Assembly: GCF_003014735.1 (NCBI RefSeq)
Contig: NZ_PYAX01000002.1
Span: 825,951 to 889,950 of the forward strand
Direction: 5' to 3'
Length of the DNA: 64,000 nt
DNA from: Saccharothrix carnea
Lineage (GTDB): Bacteria; Actinomycetota; Actinomycetes; Mycobacteriales; Pseudonocardiaceae
The notes below the pieces were generated by a model. The model did no database searches. It was not told where the DNA came from and saw only the letters and a program-made list of their open reading frames with translations. Positions 27,720-36,023 of this stretch are shown here, one piece after another. The number at the start of each line of letters is the position of its first letter. The stretch's first letter is position 1. The position numbers and the translations under genes are program-made.

Positions 27720-30113
27720 ATGATGAACAGGACGACGGAGGTCGCGACGACGCCGGTTGGCGACGCCGTTCCGACTGCCGCCGACCAGCCGAGCGCGGTG
27801 TGGCGGGACCTCTCCCGGCCCGCCGCCGAACGGGTCGACGCGCTCGTCGAGGCGATGACGCTCGACGAGAAGCTCGCCCAGCTCGTCGGGGTCTGGGTCG
27901 GCGCGGACCCCTCCGGCGCCGGTGTCGCACCGCACCAGCACGACATGACCGCCGACCCCGTGGTGTGGGACGAGGTCATCGCCTCCGGTCTCGGCCAGCT
28001 CACCCGCCCGTTCGGCACCCGCCCGGTCGAACCGGTCGCGGGCGCCCGCTCACTGGCCGCGTCACAGCGGCAGGTGGCCGACGCCAACCGGTTCGGCATC
28101 CCGGCGCTGGTGCACGAGGAGTGCCTGACCGGGTTCGCCGCCTGGCAGGCCACCGCCTACCCCGCGCCGCTGGCCTGGGGCGCGTCGTTCGACCCCGACC
28201 TGGTGGCCGAGATGTCCGGCCTGATCGGCCGCTCGATGCGGGCGGCGGGCGTGCACCAGGGGCTGGCGCCGGTCCTGGACGTCACCCGCGACTACCGCTG
28301 GGGTCGCACCGAGGAGACCATCGGCGAAGACCCCTACCTCGTCGGCACGGTCGCCACGGCGTACGTACGAGGCCTGGAGCGGTCCGGCATCGTCGCCACG
28401 CTCAAGCACTTCGCCGGCTACTCGGCCTCCCGCGCCGGGCGCAACCTCGCCCCGGTGGCCATCGGCCCGCGCGAGTTCGCCGACGTGGTCCTGCCGCCGT
28501 TCGAGATGGCCGTGCGCGACGGCGGCGTGCGGTCGGTCATGCAGTCCTACACCGAGATCGACGGCCTGCCGTCCGCGGCCGACGCCGGGCTGCTCACCAC
28601 GCTGCTGCGCGACACCTGGGGCTTCGACGGCACCGTGGTCGCCGACTACTTCGCGATCAAGTTCCTGCAGACCCTGCACGGCGTGGCCGAGGACGAGGCG
28701 CACGCCGCCGCGCTGGCCCTCGCCGCGGGCGTGGACGTCGAGCTGCCGACCGTGCGCTGCTACGGCACGCCGTTGCGCGAAGCGGTCGAGCGCGGCGACG
28801 TGGACGAGGCGTTGGTCGACCGGGCGTTGCGCCGGGTGCTCCACCAGAAGGTGGAACTGGGGTTGCTCGACCCGGACTGGTCGCCCCTGCCGGAGGACGT
28901 GGACGAGCTCCGGCTCGACTCGCCCGAGGCCCGGGACGTGGCGCTGCGCCTGGCGCGGGAGTCCGTAGTGCTGTTGGCCAACGACGGTGTCCTGCCGCTG
29001 CGACCGGACCTGCGGCTCACCGTGGTCGGCCCGCTCGCGGACGACCCGATGGCGATGCTGGGCTGCTACTCGTTCCCCGCGCACATCGGCGTGCACCACC
29101 CGGACGCCGGGCTCGGCCTGGAGATCCCGACCGTGCTCTCCGCGCTGCGCGACGCGGTGGGCGGCACGGTGACCCACGCGAAGGGCTGCGAGGTCTCCGC
29201 CGAGCCCGACGCCGACGAGATCGCCGAGGCGGTGGCGGCGGCACGGGACGCGGACGTGTGCGTCGTCGCGGTCGGCGACCTGGCGGGCCTGTTCGGGCGC
29301 GGCACGTCGGGCGAAGGGTGCGACGCGACCGACCTGCGGCTGCCCGGCGCGCAGGCCGACCTGGTCCGCGCGGTCCTGGCCACCGGCACGCCGGTCGTGC
29401 TGCTGCTGATCACCGGACGGCCGTACGCGATCGGCGACCTGGCAGACGGCGCGGCGGCGGTCGTGCAGACCTTCTTCCCCGGGCAGCTCGGCGGCCAAGC
29501 CATCGCCGACGTGCTGACCGGCGCGGTGTCGCCGTCCGGCCGGCTGCCGGTCAGCCTGCCGGGCGAGGAGTCCGGCCAGCCCGGCACCTACCTGTCGGCA
29601 CCGCTCGGTCGGCGCAGCGAAGTGTCCAACGTGGACCCGACGCACGTGTTCCCGTTCGGCCACGGCCTGGGCTACGACACGTTCACCTGGTCACCCGTGC
29701 GCGTGGTGTCGGACGAGCCGTGGACCACCGACAGCGAAGTGGCGCTGGAACTGGACGTGCACAACCCCGGCACACGCCCCGGCGCGGACGTGGTGCAGCT
29801 GTACCTGCACGACCCCGTCGCGCAGGTGACCCGCCCGGTCGTGCGGCTCGTCGGCTACGCGCGGGTGGAGCTGAACGGTGGCGCGTCGGCCCGCGTCACG
29901 TTCCGCGTGCCGGCCGACGTCACGTCGTTCACCGGCCTGGCGGGCAGGCGCGTGGTGGAACCGGGCGCGGTGCAGCTGCGCGTGTCCCGGTCGAGCGCGG
30001 ACGTGCACGAAGCGGTGGACCTGCGGCTCGACGGCCCGCTGCGCGAAGTCGACCACACGCGGCGTTGGCTCAGCGCCGTGTCGGTCACCCACGAGGAGGT
30101 GGAGCGGGCATGA
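27720..30113 (+). CDS. GH3 family beta-xylosidase/beta-glucosidase
   Basis: The ATG at 27720 (MMNRTTEVATTPVGDAVP) follows a GGGGG site by 10 bp and gives 797 residues. The N-terminal barrel has LAPVLDVTRDYRWGRTEETIGEDPYLVG and the nucleophile in VVADYFAI (Asp309). The second domain contains GTSGEGCDATDLRLPG and the C-terminus a fibronectin-III-like domain (NPGTRPGADVVQLYL). There is no signal peptide, so it hydrolyses imported oligosaccharides in the cytoplasm. With GH39, GH67 and a xylan-type LacI gene around it, beta-xylosidase is more likely than beta-glucosidase. Its TGA overlaps the permease ATG. Confidence 0.9.
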   Translation: MMNRTTEVATTPVGDAVPTAADQPSAVWRDLSRPAAERVDALVEAMTLDEKLAQLVGVWVGADPSGAGVAPHQHDMTADPVVWDEVIASGLGQLTRPFGTRPVEPVAGARSLAASQRQVADANRFGIPALVHEECLTGFAAWQATAYPAPLAWGASFDPDLVAEMSGLIGRSMRAAGVHQGLAPVLDVTRDYRWGRTEETIGEDPYLVGTVATAYVRGLERSGIVATLKHFAGYSASRAGRNLAPVAIGPREFADVVLPPFEMAVRDGGVRSVMQSYTEIDGLPSAADAGLLTTLLRDTWGFDGTVVADYFAIKFLQTLHGVAEDEAHAAALALAAGVDVELPTVRCYGTPLREAVERGDVDEALVDRALRRVLHQKVELGLLDPDWSPLPEDVDELRLDSPEARDVALRLARESVVLLANDGVLPLRPDLRLTVVGPLADDPMAMLGCYSFPAHIGVHHPDAGLGLEIPTVLSALRDAVGGTVTHAKGCEVSAEPDADEIAEAVAAARDADVCVVAVGDLAGLFGRGTSGEGCDATDLRLPGAQADLVRAVLATGTPVVLLLITGRPYAIGDLADGAAAVVQTFFPGQLGGQAIADVLTGAVSPSGRLPVSLPGEESGQPGTYLSAPLGRRSEVSNVDPTHVFPFGHGLGYDTFTWSPVRVVSDEPWTTDSEVALELDVHNPGTRPGADVVQLYLHDPVAQVTRPVVRLVGYARVELNGGASARVTFRVPADVTSFTGLAGRRVVEPGAVQLRVSRSSADVHEAVDLRLDGPLREVDHTRRWLSAVSVTHEEVERA

Positions 30114-31096
30114 CCACCCAGATCACCGAACCGGCGACCGCGGCCGCGCCGGGCCCCGGTGAACCGCCGAAGAAGGCGAAAACGCCCCGGTACAAGACCA
30201 CGTGGCGCAAGGCGTTCAAGCGCGACTGGCAGCTCTACACGCTCGTCATCGTCCCGCTGCTGTTCTTCCTGGTCTTCCGGTACGCGCCGATGCTCGGCAA
30301 CGTCATCGCGTTCCGCAAGTTCGTGCCGGGCGGCAGCATCTACGGCGAGACGTGGGTCGGCCTGCGCTACGTCAAGATGTTCGTCAACGACCCGAACTTC
30401 TGGGAGGTCTTCGGCAACACGATGGCGCTCGGCGCGCTGTCACTGGTGTTCACCTTCCCGCTGCCGATCGTGCTCGCGCTGCTGCTCAACGAAGTGCGCT
30501 CGCGCTACTTCAAGCGGTTCGTGCAGACGGTGTCCTACCTGCCGCACTTCCTGTCGATCGTGATCGTGGCCGGCATGGTCATGCAGCTGGTGTCGCTGGA
30601 GGGCACGGTCAACCAGATCGTCCGGGCGCTGGGCGGCGAGGCGGTCTCGTTCATCCAGGACCCGAGCTGGTTCCGCACGATCTACGTCTCGTCGGAGGTG
30701 TGGCAGACCGTCGGCTGGGGCACGATCCTCTACCTGGCCGCGCTGACCACGATCGACTCGCAGCTCTACGAGGCGGCCCGGATCGACGGCGCGAACCGGT
30801 GGCAGCAGACCTGGCACGTGACGCTGCCCGGCATCCGGCCGACGATGATCACGCTGCTGATCCTCAACATCGGCACGTTCATGGCGGTCGGGTTCGAGAA
30901 GGTCCTGCTGCTGTACAACCCGCTGACCTATCCCACCGCGGATGTCGTGTCGACCTACCTGTACCGGGTCGGCCTGGTGTCCAACAACTTCAGCTACGCC
31001 GCCGCGATCGGCCTGTTCGAGTCGATCATCGGTCTGACGCTGATCCTGTCCGCCAACGCGATCTCGCGCCGCACAGTGGGGACGAGCCTGTGGTGA
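30110..31096 (+). CDS. ABC transporter permease, LplB type
   Basis: The ATG at 30110 overlaps the GH3 stop (ATGA); 328 residues follow. The cytoplasmic N-terminus is Pro/Lys-rich, then six hydrophobic segments starting at RDWQLYTLVIVPLLFFLVF. The EAA loop is YEAARIDGANRWQQTWHVTLPGI. RYAPMLGNVIAFRKF near the first segment is the hallmark of the LplB/YtcP group that imports oligosaccharides such as (methyl-glucurono)xylo-oligomers in Firmicutes. The adjacent alpha-glucuronidase supports an aldouronic-acid-type substrate, but this is inference. Confidence 0.9.
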   Translation: MTTQITEPATAAAPGPGEPPKKAKTPRYKTTWRKAFKRDWQLYTLVIVPLLFFLVFRYAPMLGNVIAFRKFVPGGSIYGETWVGLRYVKMFVNDPNFWEVFGNTMALGALSLVFTFPLPIVLALLLNEVRSRYFKRFVQTVSYLPHFLSIVIVAGMVMQLVSLEGTVNQIVRALGGEAVSFIQDPSWFRTIYVSSEVWQTVGWGTILYLAALTTIDSQLYEAARIDGANRWQQTWHVTLPGIRPTMITLLILNIGTFMAVGFEKVLLLYNPLTYPTADVVSTYLYRVGLVSNNFSYAAAIGLFESIIGLTLILSANAISRRTVGTSLW

Positions 31097-32028
31097 CCAC
31101 CGACCCGACGCGCGTCATGGAGCGGCTGGACAAGCCCGCGGGTGCCCGCCGCACGTCGCTGGACGACTCCCGCGGTTACCGGATCTTCCGCGTCGTCAAC
31201 GCGATCGTGCTGCTCGGCGTGGTGGTGGTGACGCTGTACCCGTTCGTCAACATCGTGGCGCAGTCGTTCAGCAGCGAGGTCTACATCCGCACGGGTCAGG
31301 TCAACCTGGTGCCGCGCGGGTTCAACCTCGACACCTACAAGCTGGTCGCGGCCGACCCGGCGTTCTGGAACAGCTACCTCAACACGGTCATCTACACCGT
31401 CACGGCCACCGCGATCTCGATCGTGCTCACCACGATCTACGCGTACGTGCTGTCCAAGAAGCACCTCAAGGGCCGCGGCCTGCTCGTCGGCGTCGCGGTG
31501 TTCACGATGTTCTTCAACGGCGGCCTGATCCCGAACTACGTGCTGGTCAACGGTCTCGGGATGACCAACACGATCTGGGCGATCGTGCTGCCGAACGCGA
31601 TCAGCGTGTTCAACCTGCTGGTCATGAAGGCGTTCTTCGAGAGCCTGCCGCCCGAACTGGAGGAGGCCGCCGCGATCGACGGCCTGAACACCTACGGCAT
31701 CCTGCTGCGGATCGTGCTGCCGCTGTCGAAGGCCGTGCTCGCCACCATGATCCTGTTCTACGCGGTGGCGAACTGGAACTCCTGGTTCCAGGCGTTCCTC
31801 TACCTCGACCGGGCGGACCTGTTCCCGGTCACCGTGTACCTGCGGAACATGATCGCCGGCGCCACCTCGGCGACGTCGGTCGGCGCGGTCGAGACCAACG
31901 CCGTGGCCATCTCCGCGAACATCAAGGCCGTGACGATGGTGCTCACCGTCCTGCCCATCATCGCCGTTTACCCGTTCATCCAGCGCTATTTCGTGTCGGG
32001 CGTGATGCTCGGCGCGGTCAAGCAGTAG
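31093..32028 (+). CDS. ABC transporter permease, LplC/YtcP type
   Basis: A GTG at 31093 overlaps the preceding stop (GTGA) and gives 311 residues; an ATG at 31117 is possible but leaves a gap. The first membrane segment is VVNAIVLLGVVVVTLYPFVNIVAQSFSS, and VFTMFFNGGLIPNYVLVNGLGM is characteristic of LplC-type subunits. The EAA loop is EEAAAIDGLNTYGILLRIVLPLS. It partners the LplB-type permease. Confidence 0.9.
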   Translation: MTTDPTRVMERLDKPAGARRTSLDDSRGYRIFRVVNAIVLLGVVVVTLYPFVNIVAQSFSSEVYIRTGQVNLVPRGFNLDTYKLVAADPAFWNSYLNTVIYTVTATAISIVLTTIYAYVLSKKHLKGRGLLVGVAVFTMFFNGGLIPNYVLVNGLGMTNTIWAIVLPNAISVFNLLVMKAFFESLPPELEEAAAIDGLNTYGILLRIVLPLSKAVLATMILFYAVANWNSWFQAFLYLDRADLFPVTVYLRNMIAGATSATSVGAVETNAVAISANIKAVTMVLTVLPIIAVYPFIQRYFVSGVMLGAVKQ

Positions 32029-32043
32029 CGCGTCCGCTCCCCG

Positions 32044-32059
32044 TTGACGACGGCGTCAA
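32044..32059 (+). promoter_or_regulatory. Small intercistronic hairpin before the binding-protein gene
   Basis: TTGACG (32044-32049) and CGTCAA (32054-32059) form a 6-bp stem with an ACGG loop in the 51-bp gap between permease and binding protein. It may stabilise the downstream mRNA. The ribosome site TGAGGAGA follows. Confidence 0.3.
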
Positions 32060-32079
32060 TCACCTGAGGAGACAGCACG

Positions 32080-33711
32080 ATGCGAACCAAATGGAAGCGA
32101 ACGCTTCTGACTGCCGTCGCCGGCAGCCTCGTGGTCAGCCTGGCCGCGTGCAGCGAGGAAGGCGCCGACGCGGGTGGTGGTGTCAACCTCGACGGCAAGA
32201 AGACCGCGTCGATGGCCGACTACAAGGCGGGCGCGCAGTTCAAGGCCTCCGAGCCGATCGACGTCAGCCTGCTCTACCTCGACCAGTCGCACTACCCGAT
32301 CAAGGACGACTGGCTGCTGTGGAAGGAGATCACGCAGCGGACCAACGTCACGATCAAGCCCACGGTCGTGCCCTACAGCGACTACGACCAGAAGCGCGGT
32401 CTGCTGATCAGCTCGGGTGACGCGCCGACGATCATCTCCAAGACCTACCCGGGCCAGGAGGAGCAGTTCGTGTCCTCCGGCGCGATCCTGCCGGTGAGCG
32501 ACTACATCGACCTGATGCCGCACTTCAAGGACAAGGTCGAGAAGTGGAAGCTCCAGCCTGAGCTGAACACGCTGCGCCAGGAGGACGGCAAGTTCTACGT
32601 GCTGCCCGGCATGCACGAGAAGGTCTGGCAGGACTACACGCTCGCGTTCCGCACCGACGAGCTGAAGCGGCTGAACCTGCAGGCACCGAAGAACTGGGAC
32701 GAGGTCTACACCGTCCTCAAGGCGATCAAGGCGGCGAACCCGGACAGCTACCCGCTGTCGGACCGCTTCGAGGGCAAGTCGATCCTCAACTACGCGGGCC
32801 AGACCTTCGGCACGCAGGCCGGCTGGGGCTACGTCAAGAACACGATCTGGAACGAGTCGGCGCAGAAGTACGAGCTCACCGGCGCGACCCAGGAGTACAA
32901 GCAGCTGATCGAGTACTTCCACAAGCTCGTCTCCGAGGGCCTGATGGACCCCGAGAGCTTCACGCAGAAGGACGACGCGGCGATCCAGAAGTTCGCCGGC
33001 GGCAAGTCGTTCGCGATCAGCAGCAACGCGCAGAACATCGTCAACGACTACCGGCCGAACGTCTCCAAGATCCCCGGCGCGACCGTGGCGAAGATCCCGC
33101 TGCCCGCCGGGCCCAAGGGTGACGTCATCCGCGGCACGCGCCTGGAGAGCGGCCTGATGGTGTCGGCCAAGGCGGTCGAGAGCGACAAGTTCGTGGCGAC
33201 GATGCAGTTCATCGACTGGCTCTGGTACTCCGACGAGGCCCAGGAGTTCTCCAAGTGGGGCGTGCAGGGCACGACCTACGACAAAGACGCGTCGGGCAAG
33301 CGGACCCTCAAGCCCGAGATCGCGTTCGGCGGCATGAACGTCGGCGCGCCGAAGAACCTCCAGCGCGACTTCGGCTTCCAGGGCGGTGTCTTCTACTACG
33401 GCGGCGCGAACGAGCTGCTGCAGTCGATGTTCACCGAGGAGGAGGTCGCCTTCCAGAAGACGATGGCCGACAAGAAGGTCGAGCCGCTGCCGCCGCCCGC
33501 GCCGCTGAACGAGGACGAGCGCGAGCGCGCCGCGCTGCTGGAGAGCCCGCTCAAGGACTTCGTCACGCAGTCGACGCTGCAGTTCATCCTCGGCCAGCGC
33601 GACCTGTCCACGTGGGACGCCTACGTCAAGGAGCTGGAGGCCAAGGGCTCGAACGACCTCGTCGAGCTGGTCAACGGCGCGTACAAGCGCTACAAGGAAA
33701 AGAACGGCTGA
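32080..33711 (+). CDS. Oligosaccharide-binding lipoprotein, LplA/YtcQ type
   Basis: The 543-residue protein begins MRTKWKRTLLTAVAGSLVVSLAAC, a signal peptide with lipobox SLAAC. The mature protein is larger than usual family 1 binding proteins, as in the LplA group that binds longer xylo- or uronic oligomers; DDWLLWKEITQRTNVTIKPTVVPYSDYDQKRGLL is typical. It delivers substrate to the two permeases just upstream. It is followed by a very stable hairpin (33718-33751), likely giving more binding protein than downstream enzymes. Confidence 0.9.
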   Translation: MRTKWKRTLLTAVAGSLVVSLAACSEEGADAGGGVNLDGKKTASMADYKAGAQFKASEPIDVSLLYLDQSHYPIKDDWLLWKEITQRTNVTIKPTVVPYSDYDQKRGLLISSGDAPTIISKTYPGQEEQFVSSGAILPVSDYIDLMPHFKDKVEKWKLQPELNTLRQEDGKFYVLPGMHEKVWQDYTLAFRTDELKRLNLQAPKNWDEVYTVLKAIKAANPDSYPLSDRFEGKSILNYAGQTFGTQAGWGYVKNTIWNESAQKYELTGATQEYKQLIEYFHKLVSEGLMDPESFTQKDDAAIQKFAGGKSFAISSNAQNIVNDYRPNVSKIPGATVAKIPLPAGPKGDVIRGTRLESGLMVSAKAVESDKFVATMQFIDWLWYSDEAQEFSKWGVQGTTYDKDASGKRTLKPEIAFGGMNVGAPKNLQRDFGFQGGVFYYGGANELLQSMFTEEEVAFQKTMADKKVEPLPPPAPLNEDERERAALLESPLKDFVTQSTLQFILGQRDLSTWDAYVKELEAKGSNDLVELVNGAYKRYKEKNG

Positions 33712-33717
33712 TCGAGC

Positions 33718-33751
33718 GGTCCGGCCACGGCGAACGCGCCGTGGCCGGACC
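33718..33751 (+). terminator. Very stable intercistronic hairpin after the binding-protein gene
   Basis: A perfect 15-bp GC-rich stem (33718-33732 with 33737-33751) closes an AACG tetraloop, starting 7 bp after the binding-protein stop. The next gene follows on the same strand 45 bp later, so it probably acts as partial terminator or 3' mRNA protection. Confidence 0.7.
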
Positions 33752-33795
33752 TGCCGCACCGTCCGACGTGACCCAGCGGGCTCCTGGGAGGGCAC

Positions 33796-35328
33796 TTGAA
33801 CCGCGTCACCGTTCCCGGCGAGCCGATCGGCCGCCTCTCCGACAGCTGGCGGCACTGCGTCGGCACCGGCCGGCTCAACCTCGCGCTGCGCGCCGACTAC
33901 CAGGAGTCCCTGGCGCTCGTGCAGCGCGACATCGGCTTCCGCCACATCCGCGGACACGGGCTGCTGTCCGACGACATGGGGGTGCTGCGCCGGTCCAACG
34001 ACGGCGTGACGCGGTACTCGTTCACCTACGTGGACCAGGTCTTCGACCGGTTCCTCCAGCTCGGCGTCCGGCCGTTCGTGGAGCTGGGGTTCATGCCGAC
34101 CGCGCTCGCCTCGGGCGAGGACACGGTGTTCTGGTGGAAGGGCAACATCACCCCGCCGAACGACTGGGACGCGTGGGCCGCGCTGGTCCGCGCCGTCGTC
34201 CGGCACCTGATCGACCGCTACGGCCTGGCCGAGGTGCGCACCTGGCCGATCGAGGTGTGGAACGAGCCGAACCTGGTCAACTTCTGGAAGGACGCCGACC
34301 AGCAGGCCTACTTCCGCCTGTACGAGCTCACCGCGCGGACCATCAAGGACGTCGACGCGGAGCTGCAGGTGGGCGGCCCGGCGATCTCGCCAGGCTCGGA
34401 CGAGTGGTGGGAGCCGTTCGCCGAGTTCGTCACCCGCCGCGACGTGCCGATCGACTTCGTCAGCAGGCACGCCTACACCTCCGGCCCGGCGCAGCACGTC
34501 CCGTTCGGCACCTACCAGACGCTCACCGCACCGCAACGGCTGCTGGAGCAGTTCGAGGCGCCGCGCAAGCACCTGGCGGGCACCGTGCTGGCCGGGCTGC
34601 CGGTGCACATCACGGAGTTCAACAGCTCCTACCGGCCGGACAACCCGATCCACGACACGGCCTACCACGCCGCCTACCTGGCCCCGGTGCTCGCCGGCGG
34701 CACGGAGCTGGTCGACTCGTACTCCTACTGGACGTTCTGCGACGTCTTCGAGGAGGAGAACGTGCCGACCTCGTTGTTCCACGGCGGTTTCGGCCTGCTC
34801 ACGCACCGGCAGGTGCCGAAGCCGACCTACCACCTGTACACGTTCATGGCCCGGATGGGCTCCCGGGTGCTGGCGCGCGGCGAGGACCACCTGGTGTGCT
34901 CGACCGACGACGGCCGGGTCACGGTGCTCGCCTGGCAGCCGGTGGGCGGCACAGACGGGCCGGACGCGGCCGAGCGGCACGAGGTGCGGCTGTCGGTCCC
35001 GCTGACCGGACCGCGGGCGTTCGTCCGCCGGGAACGGGTCAACGAGCACGACGGCAACGCGTTCGGCGCCTGGCGGGAACTGGGCCGTCCCCGCTCGCCC
35101 GACCTCCGCACGCTCGACGTGCTGCGCGACTGCGCCCGGCCCGCCCTGGAACACCGGTCGGTGCCGATCGTGGACGGACGGGTCCCGCTGGACCTCACCC
35201 TCGCCCGGCACGAGGTCACGTTCGTCGAACTCACCCCGGTGCACGCCGAGGAGCACGAAGGCCTGGACGACCGGCGGCTGCTCGGCGCGTCCGACGACCG
35301 GCTCGTCGCACCGCACGAGAGGCCGTGA
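33796..35328 (+). CDS. GH39 family beta-xylosidase
   Basis: A TTG start at 33796, 8 bp after GGGAGGG, gives 510 residues; there is no better ATG/GTG near. The (beta/alpha)8 domain has the acid/base in VWNEPN (Glu157) and the nucleophile in HITEFNSSY (Glu274). VSRHAYTS, and YSYWTFCDVFEEEN are typical GH39 segments, and the last 130 residues form the beta-sandwich. No signal peptide is present, so it acts on imported xylo-oligomers. The stop overlaps the next gene (GTGA). Confidence 0.9.
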   Translation: MNRVTVPGEPIGRLSDSWRHCVGTGRLNLALRADYQESLALVQRDIGFRHIRGHGLLSDDMGVLRRSNDGVTRYSFTYVDQVFDRFLQLGVRPFVELGFMPTALASGEDTVFWWKGNITPPNDWDAWAALVRAVVRHLIDRYGLAEVRTWPIEVWNEPNLVNFWKDADQQAYFRLYELTARTIKDVDAELQVGGPAISPGSDEWWEPFAEFVTRRDVPIDFVSRHAYTSGPAQHVPFGTYQTLTAPQRLLEQFEAPRKHLAGTVLAGLPVHITEFNSSYRPDNPIHDTAYHAAYLAPVLAGGTELVDSYSYWTFCDVFEEENVPTSLFHGGFGLLTHRQVPKPTYHLYTFMARMGSRVLARGEDHLVCSTDDGRVTVLAWQPVGGTDGPDAAERHEVRLSVPLTGPRAFVRRERVNEHDGNAFGAWRELGRPRSPDLRTLDVLRDCARPALEHRSVPIVDGRVPLDLTLARHEVTFVELTPVHAEEHEGLDDRRLLGASDDRLVAPHERP

Positions 35329-36023
35329 CGGTGGCCGCCGAACGACGGGGTGATCCCGCCGCCGAGATCGGCACGGGCGTCCTGTCGCGCATCGCGTCCG
35401 TCGTGTACTGGTTCGTCGTCATCGAGGCCATGATCCTGCTGACGACCGCCCCCGGCTTCCTCGTGCTGCTGTTCCTCGACCGCAGCGCGGGCAACGCGCC
35501 CCTCATCGGGCTGTGCTTCGCCCCGGTCGGCCCGGCGCTGTCGGCCGCCGTCTACGCCTGGCGGGTGTTCCTCCACGACCGCGACCTCTCCCCCGCCACG
35601 CACTTCCGCCGCGGCTACCGGCTCAACCGGCTCGACGTGCTGCGCTGGTGGCTGCCCGCGCTGGCGGTGCTCACCGTGATCGGCTTCAGCCTGGCCAACC
35701 TGGAGCTGGCCGGGGTGCCCGCCGGGTACGGCCTGGTGCTCGTGGTCATCGCGGTGGCCATCCTGCTCTGGTCGACGCAGGCGCTGGTGCTGTCGTCCAC
35801 GCTGTCGCTGCGGACCCGTGACACCGCGCGGCTGGCGTCCTACTACCTCGGCGCCCGACCGGCGAGCGCGCTCGGCGCGTTGTCGCTGCTCATCGCGGCC
35901 GGCGGGCTCGTCGTGCTCACCTCGGACTGGGTGCTGGCGCTGCTCGTCTCACCGTTCACCCTCCTGCTGCTGCGCAACGCCGACCCGGTGCTGCGCGACG
36001 CGACCGAAAGGTTCACCGCGTGA
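35325..36023 (+). CDS. YesL-like (DUF624) integral membrane protein
   Basis: A GTG at 35325 overlapping the GH39 stop (GTGA) gives 232 residues; GTG 35331 is an alternative. It has five to six hydrophobic segments (ASVVYWFVVIEAMILLTTAPGFLVLLFLD first). Size, topology and the genomic position between a sugar importer and glycosidases match the YesL/DUF624 family, which accompanies LplA/B/C-type transporters. Its role in uptake is unknown. It overlaps the GH42 start by 4 bp. Confidence 0.75.
   Translation: MTVAAERRGDPAAEIGTGVLSRIASVVYWFVVIEAMILLTTAPGFLVLLFLDRSAGNAPLIGLCFAPVGPALSAAVYAWRVFLHDRDLSPATHFRRGYRLNRLDVLRWWLPALAVLTVIGFSLANLELAGVPAGYGLVLVVIAVAILLWSTQALVLSSTLSLRTRDTARLASYYLGARPASALGALSLLIAAGGLVVLTSDWVLALLVSPFTLLLLRNADPVLRDATERFTA

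Noticed and set aside
27800..30109. Long second frame through the GH3 gene that leads in frame into the LplB permease
   Set aside because: Only the part after 30110 has a real product. The upstream part is a plus-one shadow; the permease ATG overlapping the GH3 stop is the better start, so there is no GH3-permease fusion.
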